NCBI GenBank assembly: GCA_027485075.1
Contig: JAIXRT010000171.1
Location: 1 to 5,401 of the forward strand
Direction of reading: 5' to 3'
DNA: 5,401 nucleotides
DNA from: Cytophagaceae bacterium
Lineage (GTDB): Bacteria > Bacteroidota > Bacteroidia > Cytophagales > Spirosomataceae
The notes beneath the pieces were generated by a model. The model saw only the letters and a program-made list of their open reading frames with translations. It was not told where the DNA came from and did not search any database. Shown piece after piece: positions 1-5,401 of this stretch. The position numbers and the translations under genes are program-made. Within the stretch, counting starts at the first letter, position 1. Each line of letters opens with the position of its first letter.

Positions 1-1603
1 CAACGGCCGTCCTCCCCTTCATCAAGGTGGCAATAGCTTGTTGGATCATCACCTCCGACTCTGAATCTACGGATGAAGTCGCCTCATCTAACACAATGAT
101 CTTCGGATTGCGCACCATCGCACGCACAAACGAAATCAATTGACGCTGGCCCACACTCAAAGTCGCTCCTCGCTCCATCACCTCATACGCATAACCACCT
201 GGCAACGTCATAATAAAATCATGGACGCCAACCGCTTTAGCCGCTTCTTCCATCTTCTCCTGCGTGATACGTTCATCACCCAAATGAATATTATAGGCAA
301 TCGACGAACTGAACAAAAACACATCCTGCAATACGACCGCAATATTCGCTCGCAAACTCTCAATCTCATAATCAGGCAACGCCACCCCATCGATCTGGAT
401 AACACCTTCCTGGCAATCATACATACGGGCTAATAGGCCAATAATAGACGATTTTCCGGCGCCAGTAGCTCCCACAATCGCCATAGTCTTACCTGCTGGA
501 ACCTCAAAACTTACCTGCTTAACCACCCACTCCGGCTCTTGATAAGCAAAACTCACTTGTTTAAATTGAATTTTGCCTTTCAAATGATCCGCCAAAATGG
601 CCCCATTATTTTGAATGTAATCGGTAGAATCCAACAGCGTTAAAATCCGCTCTGTGGATACAATTCCCATCTGAAGGGTATTGAAGCGATCCGCCAACAT
701 ACGTATCGGGCGGAAAAATAAATTGATAAACATAATAAACGCCGTCAAAGTCCCCACCGTAATCTCTTCCCGCAAAATGTACGTAGACGCCATCCAAACC
801 ACAAAACCTGAACCCACCGCAGAGATCACATCGGCCACCGGAAAATAAACCGAATAAGCTAAAATCCCCTTGATATTCGCATCACGATGCGCTTGATTAA
901 TTACACTGAATTTAGCTAGCTCCCGCTTTTCCGCATGAAACAACTGCACAATCATCATGCCTGAAATATGCTCCTGCACAAAGGAATTCAAATTAGCTAC
1001 TGCCAACCGAACCTCATTAAACGACTTTTTAATATATTCCTTAAAGACATACGTTGAGAAAAACATAAACGGAACCGTCGCCAAAATCACACAAGTCAAT
1101 CGCCAATCCGTATAAAACATCACCCCAATAATTAGGAACAACTGCAACAAATCCCCCGCAATCGATGCTAGCCCCTCCGAAAACACATCATTCAACGTCT
1201 CGATATCTGAAACCGTCCGAGTCACCAAACGGCCGATCGGTGTGGCGTCAAAAAACGCTAAACGCAAATGCACGATTTTGGCATATAACTGTACCCGAAT
1301 ATCCCGGATTACCGTTTGGCCTAAAAAACCGGCTAAATAACTAGTGGAAAATTGTAACGAAGTTTGTACTAAAAGCACCAGAATCATCAGCATAAATTGC
1401 TGCATCAACTCGGCCATATGACCCAGACTCACATAATTATCTAATGTAAATCGAATCATCAAAGGGATGACCGGTGAAACACCCGCTGTCCCTAAAATCA
1501 ATACGACTAAAAACCAAAAGCGAAATTTATACGGCTGAATAAAGCCGTAGATGCGGCGGATAATTTGCCAGTCAACAATCTTGCCAATCTCTTTTTCTTT
1601 CAT
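1..1603 (-). CDS. ABC exporter, fused permease and ATPase half-transporter (MsbA/MdlB-like), C-terminus beyond window
   Basis: This gene reads open from its ATG to the left edge, giving 534 residues; the family is usually about 580-600, so roughly 50-65 residues are missing. The N-terminal half is an exporter-type permease with six likely membrane helices (about 28-50, 66-92, 143-164, 166-188, 250-274, 283-300). The ATPase domain starts near 343: A-loop Tyr354, Walker A GATGAGKS at 378-385, Q-loop Gln426, signature LSVGQ at 482-486, Walker B with Asp506 and catalytic Glu507, and D-loop SSVD. The H-loop His is expected just past the edge, since the sequence stops at GRTAV, which usually precedes V-I-A-H-R. 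It should work as a dimer in the inner membrane, exporting a lipid, drug or peptide; the substrate cannot be read from the sequence. Its ATG overlaps the TGA of the small Cys-rich gene by 4 nt. The truncation is a window effect, not a broken gene. Confidence 0.95.
   Translation of the reverse strand, partial: MKEKEIGKIVDWQIIRRIYGFIQPYKFRFWFLVVLILGTAGVSPVIPLMIRFTLDNYVSLGHMAELMQQFMLMILVLLVQTSLQFSTSYLAGFLGQTVIRDIRVQLYAKIVHLRLAFFDATPIGRLVTRTVSDIETLNDVFSEGLASIAGDLLQLFLIIGVMFYTDWRLTCVILATVPFMFFSTYVFKEYIKKSFNEVRLAVANLNSFVQEHISGMMIVQLFHAEKRELAKFSVINQAHRDANIKGILAYSVYFPVADVISAVGSGFVVWMASTYILREEITVGTLTAFIMFINLFFRPIRMLADRFNTLQMGIVSTERILTLLDSTDYIQNNGAILADHLKGKIQFKQVSFAYQEPEWVVKQVSFEVPAGKTMAIVGATGAGKSSIIGLLARMYDCQEGVIQIDGVALPDYEIESLRANIAVVLQDVFLFSSSIAYNIHLGDERITQEKMEEAAKAVGVHDFIMTLPGGYAYEVMERGATLSVGQRQLISFVRAMVRNPKIIVLDEATSSVDSESEVMIQQAIATLMKGRTAV
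1600..1603 (-). promoter_or_regulatory. ATGA start-stop overlap coupling the small Cys-rich gene to the ABC exporter
   Basis: Read on the minus strand, the bases are ATGA: the exporter start codon (1603-1601) and the TGA stop of the small membrane protein (1602-1600) share two bases. Such overlaps usually let the terminating ribosome restart on the next gene, so translation of the exporter probably depends on the small gene. No Shine-Dalgarno-like purine run is obvious before the start, which fits termination-reinitiation or the usual Bacteroidota mode of initiation. Confidence 0.7.
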
Positions 1604-1746
1604 TTATTTTCTGTTGGCAACGCTGCACACGTCCCACAGCCTTTGGCGCACTGGCCGGCCGACTTACCCCAAAACTGTTGATAGACCATGCGGCCTAAGA
1701 ATCCCAATGCACCAATAAATATCAACGCAATAATTAAGGTTTCCAT
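1600..1746 (-). CDS. Small Cys-rich single-span membrane protein (FeoB-associated-like)
   Basis: This 48-residue gene is too short for many gene callers. One hydrophobic helix (about residues 3-18, ending in Gly-Arg) is followed by a short tail with three cysteines, Cys33, Cys37 and Cys40, in the pattern C-x3-C-x2-C with glycines between them. This resembles the small FeoB-associated Cys-rich membrane proteins found in Bacteroidota, which have one N-terminal helix and a Gly/Cys cluster; metal or iron-sulphur binding is an inference, and no feoB is in the window. By the positive-inside rule the Arg/Lys-bearing Cys tail would face the cytoplasm. The start is well fixed: an in-frame TGA lies nine codons upstream at 1773-1771, with no other ATG, GTG or TTG between. 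The reading frame overlaps the phosphatase end by 13 nt, and its TGA overlaps the transporter ATG, which supports it as a real, co-translated gene. Function unknown. Confidence 0.75.
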   Translation of the reverse strand: METLIIALIFIGALGFLGRMVYQQFWGKSAGQCAKGCGTCAALPTENK

Positions 1747-2534
1747 TTCGATTGCAGTATGTGTAAAAATTCATCAAATATGGGCCCAGCCCCAATAATC
1801 TCCCCTTCAAAAATCACCTCATTCCCACCCGAAAAATTCGTCACTTTACCTCCCGCCTCTTCAATAATTATCTTCCCAGCTGCCACATCCCAAGGTTTCA
1901 AATTCGCTTCGAAAAAACCCTCAAAACGTCCGCAAGCCGTGTAAGCCAAATCAATTGCCGCAGCACCCATCCGACGTAAACCATGACTTTTCTGCATCAG
2001 TTCCTTTAGCAAAGCTAAATATTGATCCTGATAAGAAAAATCATAATACGGAAAACCTGTAGCTAATAAACTACGACCAACCTGATTTTGATCTGAAACG
2101 CGAATCGGCCGATCATTCAAAAAAGCACCTGTCCCCTTCGCTGCACAAAATAATTCATCCCGGTTAGGCTCATAAATTAAGCCTAATATCGGCTGCTTAT
2201 GATAAATCAAACCCACCGAAACTGCATAAATGGGCAAGCGATGTAAAAAATTGGTGGTACCATCCAGCGGGTCAATCACCCAATAATAACCATCTCCCAC
2301 CTCACTATAATCTGAAGCTGACTCCTCTGCAACAAATCCAGCTTCCGGGAATACCCTCCCAAGGCCCTCTTTTAGCCGTTTTTCAGCCGACTGGTCCACA
2401 AAGGACACTAAATCATTCGTCCCCTTATATTGGATATCATCCTGCCCGATGTCATTGACCATCGACTGTATCCAGCGCCCTGTTTCCAAGACAACCGGCT
2501 TCGACAAAGCTAGCAAGTTGGCCAGATCCAACAT
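1734..2534 (-). CDS. Inositol monophosphatase family protein (SuhB/IMPase-like)
   Basis: This is a 266-residue Mg2+-dependent, Li+-sensitive-type phosphatase of the IMPase fold, the same length as E. coli SuhB (267). The metal-binding residues are all present: Glu70-Glu71 in the VAEES motif, Asp88 and Asp91 in the DPLDGTTNF motif (88-96), and Asp216 in the WDVAAG motif (215-220). Lys37 and Asp47 match the conserved N-terminal motif of the family. No signal peptide or membrane segment is seen, so it is cytoplasmic. Likely substrates are inositol-1-phosphate or related sugar or nucleotide phosphates. The family also contains CysQ (3'-phosphoadenosine 5'-phosphate) and histidinol phosphatases, which cannot be told apart safely by eye; general similarity is closest to the SuhB group. 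The ATG is favoured because it lies 2 nt after the protease stop. Its last 13 nt overlap the start of the next small gene. Its link to the envelope genes around it is unclear. Confidence 0.94.
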   Translation of the reverse strand: MLDLANLLALSKPVVLETGRWIQSMVNDIGQDDIQYKGTNDLVSFVDQSAEKRLKEGLGRVFPEAGFVAEESASDYSEVGDGYYWVIDPLDGTTNFLHRLPIYAVSVGLIYHKQPILGLIYEPNRDELFCAAKGTGAFLNDRPIRVSDQNQVGRSLLATGFPYYDFSYQDQYLALLKELMQKSHGLRRMGAAAIDLAYTACGRFEGFFEANLKPWDVAAGKIIIEEAGGKVTNFSGGNEVIFEGEIIGAGPIFDEFLHILQSKWKP

Positions 2535-2536
2535 AT

Positions 2537-4618
2537 CTATTTAGGCTGTAAGGCCAACCAATCCGCAAGGATTTGTTGGGTTTCTTTTAAATATGCGTCT
2601 TTGGCATGTTTATCTGCCGACTTCTCCTTCTTATCCTTTTCGGCAGTCGTTTCTTCCGCACCACCTAAGGCATCCATCACGGCCTGCGACTCATCTGGCT
2701 TTTTCTTCTGCTCATCTAATTCCTTCTTCCGCTTTTCCATATTCAATGAAATGGAATTGGTTTCTTTGATTTTTTTCCAACGGTCAAAATCTGCACGCAA
2801 CTTGATCAAATCAGGTTTCGTTTTCAGACGTGTGGTAAATGCAGCTTGTAATTTGGCCAATGCAGGCGCAAGTACATGATTCGTAGGCTGATAGGTTGTC
2901 GATGGAATCATATCCCATGGCAAAGCACTTGGCTGTGAACTTTCGCCAAACTCCTCCGCAGAGAATGCTGATGGCAACGCAAAATCAGGACTCACGCCCT
3001 TATGCTGCGTCGAGCTACCATTAATTCGGTAGAATTTCTCTAACGTTATTTTCAATTGACCCGCAGGTTCCTTTCCATCTCCGATGTAGTTGTCCAAATC
3101 CACAACAGATTGCACTGTTCCTTTACCATAAGATTGCTCACCTACCACAATACCACGTTTGTAATCTTGAATCGCTGCAGCGAAAATCTCCGATGCAGAA
3201 GCAGAGAATCTGTTGATCATCACGACCAAAGGACCATTATATACTTGTTCGATATCACGATCTACTTCTTGCGAAATCTTTCCATCAGCCTGCTTGCGCT
3301 GAACCACGGGACCTTTGGTGATAAACAAACCTGTTAAGTCTACTGCCTCAATTAATGAACCTCCGCCATTATTGCGCAAATCTATGATGACACCATCTAC
3401 GCCTGTTTGTTTAAAGGCAGTTAAGAATTTACGCACATCAGAAGTTGTTGAGTTAAAATCAGCCTCACGCTTACGGGCACCATCAAAATCGCGGTAGAAC
3501 ATCGGAATGGTGATCAAACCAATTTTGATATTTTTATCTCCTTGCTTGTAATTCAAAACCTCTTGTTTTGCTTTTTGCTCTTCGATTTTAATTTTCTCCC
3601 GAACAATGCGCACTTCCGAAGTAGGCGAACCCGTCACCCCATTCGCTGCTAAAATTTTCAAACGTACTACAGTGCCTTTTGGCCCACGGATAAGCTTGAC
3701 GGCATCGTCGGTAAACCAACCGATCACATCGACAAAAGCACCACCGTCTCCTTGGGCTACACCGACGATCCGGTCTTTGGGATTAATTAACTTACTGCGA
3801 AATGCTGGACCGCCAGGAATCAAATCCTGAATCGTGACATAATCACCTTCTAAGCGAAGCGTGGCACCGATGCCCTCAAAACTTTGGGCCATATCCTTGT
3901 TAAATTCTTCTGCCGTTTTAGGAATCATATACGACGTATGTGGATCGATACTTTCCGTATAAGCATTCATAAATACTTGAAAAACATCTTCCGAACGGGT
4001 ACGAGCCATGTATTTAGCAGAACGCGCATAACGCTCCTTCAATTCCCGGATCGCAGTAGTATCTGCTTTGCCACCTATTTTCCAATCGAGCAATTGACGC
4101 TTTAAATCTTTCCGCCAATAATTATTTAGCTCATCAGCCGTTTCCGCCCACTTTGCTTTCTCACGATCAGGCTGATACGTCTCATCCGTGGTAAACTCAA
4201 CTGGTTGCTTCATCAATTGATCGATGTAAGCATAGCGTTCTAACATGCGCTTTTGATAGCGGTTATACATCTGAAAAGCAGATGTCAAATCACCCATATT
4301 CAATTGCTCATCGATCGTAAATCGATACTTCTCCATTTCAGCCACATCAGACGCCAAAAAGAATACTTTATTGGGATCGAGGTCTTTAATATAGGCATCA
4401 AAAATCTTTGACGATAAGGAATCATTCACTGGAATCTTCCGATAATGGTAATTACTCAAAATACCGAAAACCAAACGCTCTACCTTTTTTTGTATCTCCG
4501 TTGGCTGCAAGTCACCTTGTTGGTACGTTGCCTTCACCTGCATATCCTGCGTTTTCCCATGTAGGAAAACAACTACCAATAAAGACAAAGGAATTAAAAT
4601 CGGAAGTATCCTTTTCAT
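2537..4618 (-). CDS. prc: Carboxy-terminal processing (tail-specific) protease, S41 family, Prc/Tsp type
   Basis: This 693-residue serine protease should degrade or trim proteins from their C-termini in the periplasm; E. coli Prc is similar in length (about 680). A signal peptide or anchor is visible: Lys2-Arg3 followed by a hydrophobic run at about 4-20. Next come an all-helical N-terminal region (about 40-235, ending near the DPHTSY motif at 225-230), a PDZ domain (about 248-325) and the S41 catalytic core (about 362-550). The Ser-Lys catalytic centre is complete: Ser474 in FSASASE, Asp485 and Lys499 in YGKG, with the same spacings (11 and 14) as Prc Ser452/Asp463/Lys477. The substrate-groove motif DLRNNGGGS is at 413-421. 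The C-terminal region (about 565-693) includes a Lys/Glu-rich helical stretch at about 628-675, usual for the family's tail. The start lies 2 nt after the isomerase stop; the stop lies 2 nt before the phosphatase start. The symbol is by homology of architecture. Confidence 0.96.
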   Translation of the reverse strand: MKRILPILIPLSLLVVVFLHGKTQDMQVKATYQQGDLQPTEIQKKVERLVFGILSNYHYRKIPVNDSLSSKIFDAYIKDLDPNKVFFLASDVAEMEKYRFTIDEQLNMGDLTSAFQMYNRYQKRMLERYAYIDQLMKQPVEFTTDETYQPDREKAKWAETADELNNYWRKDLKRQLLDWKIGGKADTTAIRELKERYARSAKYMARTRSEDVFQVFMNAYTESIDPHTSYMIPKTAEEFNKDMAQSFEGIGATLRLEGDYVTIQDLIPGGPAFRSKLINPKDRIVGVAQGDGGAFVDVIGWFTDDAVKLIRGPKGTVVRLKILAANGVTGSPTSEVRIVREKIKIEEQKAKQEVLNYKQGDKNIKIGLITIPMFYRDFDGARKREADFNSTTSDVRKFLTAFKQTGVDGVIIDLRNNGGGSLIEAVDLTGLFITKGPVVQRKQADGKISQEVDRDIEQVYNGPLVVMINRFSASASEIFAAAIQDYKRGIVVGEQSYGKGTVQSVVDLDNYIGDGKEPAGQLKITLEKFYRINGSSTQHKGVSPDFALPSAFSAEEFGESSQPSALPWDMIPSTTYQPTNHVLAPALAKLQAAFTTRLKTKPDLIKLRADFDRWKKIKETNSISLNMEKRKKELDEQKKKPDESQAVMDALGGAEETTAEKDKKEKSADKHAKDAYLKETQQILADWLALQPK

Positions 4619-4620
4619 GC

Positions 4621-5370
4621 TTATTCTTTTTCGATCGCTAATAATTCAACTTCAAAAATTAGGGCTGAGTAGGGTTTGATTGTTTGACCGCCACCACGAA
4701 TACCGTAGGCTAATTCTTGAGGAATGTATAATTTAAATTTAGATCCCACAGGCATTAACTGAAGCGCCTCTACCCATCCTGGAATAACACCAGAAACAGG
4801 GAAAGAAACCGGCTCTCCACGTTGAACAGATGAGTCAAAAATCTCTCCATTAATTAATGTGCCATGGTAATGAGTTTTTACTTTATCAGCAGCAGTAGGC
4901 TTAGGCCCATCTCCCATCTTGATCACTTTGTATTGCAAACCTGAAGCTGTAGTAATCACAGAATCTTTCAGCTTGTTGGCAGCTAAAAACTTCTCCCCTT
5001 CGATGCGATTTGGCTCATATTGTTTAGCCTGCTCTGCCGCTTGTGCTTGTTGGTTTTTCATCATGAAATTATTCATGACAGCCTGGCATTCTTGTTCGTT
5101 GATTAAAAGCTTACCGCCAGAAGTAACAGAAGCGAAGCCTTTAGCGACCATTTCTGGATTTAGGGTCACTTTTTGCGACTTAAAATTTTGGGCAACTAAA
5201 ACCCCTACGGCATATGAAACAGAGTCGATTGCTGAGTTGAATGCTTTCACAGGAACTTTCGTAACGGAAACGGTCAACTTAGGTTTGGTTTTGGGTTTAG
5301 ACTGTGCTAATGACGCAAAAGTAACAAATGTGGCAGCCGTTAAGAATGCCATAGGTTTTAAAAAGTTCAT
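4621..5370 (-). CDS. Secreted FKBP-type peptidyl-prolyl cis-trans isomerase (FkpA/Mip-like)
   Basis: This 249-residue protein should catalyse cis-trans isomerisation of prolyl bonds and help fold exported proteins in the periplasm. The N-terminus is a signal peptide: Lys5, a hydrophobic run at about 7-21, and a likely cleavage after Ala22 (S-L-A|Q). A Lys/Pro-rich linker follows, then a helical FKBP_N-type dimerisation region (about 48-145, with a Gln/Ala-rich helix near 103-117), then the catalytic FKBP domain (about 155-246). The FKBP active-site residues are in place: Tyr168, Phe178-Asp179, Phe190, Val195-Ile196, Trp199, Tyr222 and Phe239, so it should be active. This layout is that of FkpA, FklB and Mip. 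No Cys lies where a lipoprotein signal would need one, so it is probably soluble. The ATG is chosen because it gives a complete signal peptide. It is the first gene of the run, and its stop lies 2 nt before the protease start. The exact subfamily is uncertain. Confidence 0.95.
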   Translation of the reverse strand: MNFLKPMAFLTAATFVTFASLAQSKPKTKPKLTVSVTKVPVKAFNSAIDSVSYAVGVLVAQNFKSQKVTLNPEMVAKGFASVTSGGKLLINEQECQAVMNNFMMKNQQAQAAEQAKQYEPNRIEGEKFLAANKLKDSVITTASGLQYKVIKMGDGPKPTAADKVKTHYHGTLINGEIFDSSVQRGEPVSFPVSGVIPGWVEALQLMPVGSKFKLYIPQELAYGIRGGGQTIKPYSALIFEVELLAIEKE

Positions 5371-5393
5371 ATAGATCTAATTTGATTCAAAAA

Positions 5394-5401
5394 CAAAGTT
5401 C
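5394..5401 (-). promoter_or_regulatory. Possible Bacteroidota-type promoter -7 element
   Basis: The minus-strand bases GAACTTTG match the Bacteroidota -7 consensus TAnnTTTG at five of six defined positions. The element would end 23 nt before the isomerase ATG, leaving a short leader. The matching -33 TTTG box would lie outside the window, so this cannot be confirmed. The whole 31-base leader (5371-5401) is AT-rich and has no Shine-Dalgarno sequence. Confidence 0.22.

Noticed and set aside
1..30. Exporter gene lacking its C-terminus, considered as a pseudogene
   Set aside because: The frame is open to the window edge at the point just before the expected H-loop, so the loss is due to the window boundary.
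140..433. A 97-codon plus-strand frame and a 70-codon minus-strand frame (208-420) in the ATPase region
   Set aside because: Both lie in other frames of the ABC exporter, whose motifs (Walker A, Q-loop, signature, Walker B) are continuous through this region.
606..797. A 63-codon minus-strand frame, Tyr- and Gly-rich
   Set aside because: It is an alternative frame of the exporter permease segment near membrane helices 5-6; the main frame has no break here.
2590..2740. Lys/Glu-rich low-complexity stretch in the protease C-terminus, considered as a possible fusion or repeat expansion
   Set aside because: Charged helical tails are usual at the C-terminus of Prc-type proteases, and the frame stays intact to its end; no true tandem repeat is seen.
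3056..4105. Several plus-strand frames of 60-93 codons opposite the protease gene
   Set aside because: They are antisense to the PDZ and catalytic regions of an intact protease and have no start-site context or domain of their own.
4919..5374. A 151-codon plus-strand open frame antisense to the isomerase gene
   Set aside because: It lies wholly opposite a gene with a signal peptide and complete FKBP active site, shows no recognisable domain, and is best explained as a shadow frame.

Overview
The window looks like a piece of a Bacteroidota chromosome. This is an inference from the protein families, from moderate base composition, from genes with no Shine-Dalgarno-like sequence before their starts, and from an ABC signature of the form LSVGQ, which is common in exporters of this phylum. 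I cannot place it at genus level.

All supportable genes lie on the minus strand and read from right to left with almost no space between them. In order of transcription they are: a secreted FKBP-type peptidyl-prolyl isomerase (5370-4621); a Prc/Tsp-type carboxy-terminal processing protease (4618-2537); an inositol-monophosphatase-family phosphatase (2534-1734); a 48-residue Cys-rich single-span membrane protein (1746-1600); and a half-size ABC exporter (1603 to the left edge, cut off). The junctions are 2 nt, 2 nt, a 13-nt overlap and a 4-nt ATGA overlap, which strongly suggests one operon. A weak candidate promoter -7 element lies at the right edge, ahead of the isomerase.

The first two products are both envelope protein quality-control factors: a periplasmic prolyl isomerase/chaperone and a periplasmic tail-specific protease. 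The phosphatase is cytoplasmic. The last two are inner-membrane proteins. There is no clear single pathway; the set reads as a housekeeping or envelope-maintenance operon.

There is no intergenic stretch longer than about 31 bases, and I see no RNA gene, mobile element, CRISPR array, rho-independent terminator or long repeat. The plus strand carries only open frames antisense to these genes. The least-described item is the tiny Cys-rich membrane protein overlapped at both ends by its neighbours; I found no convincing new system beyond it.
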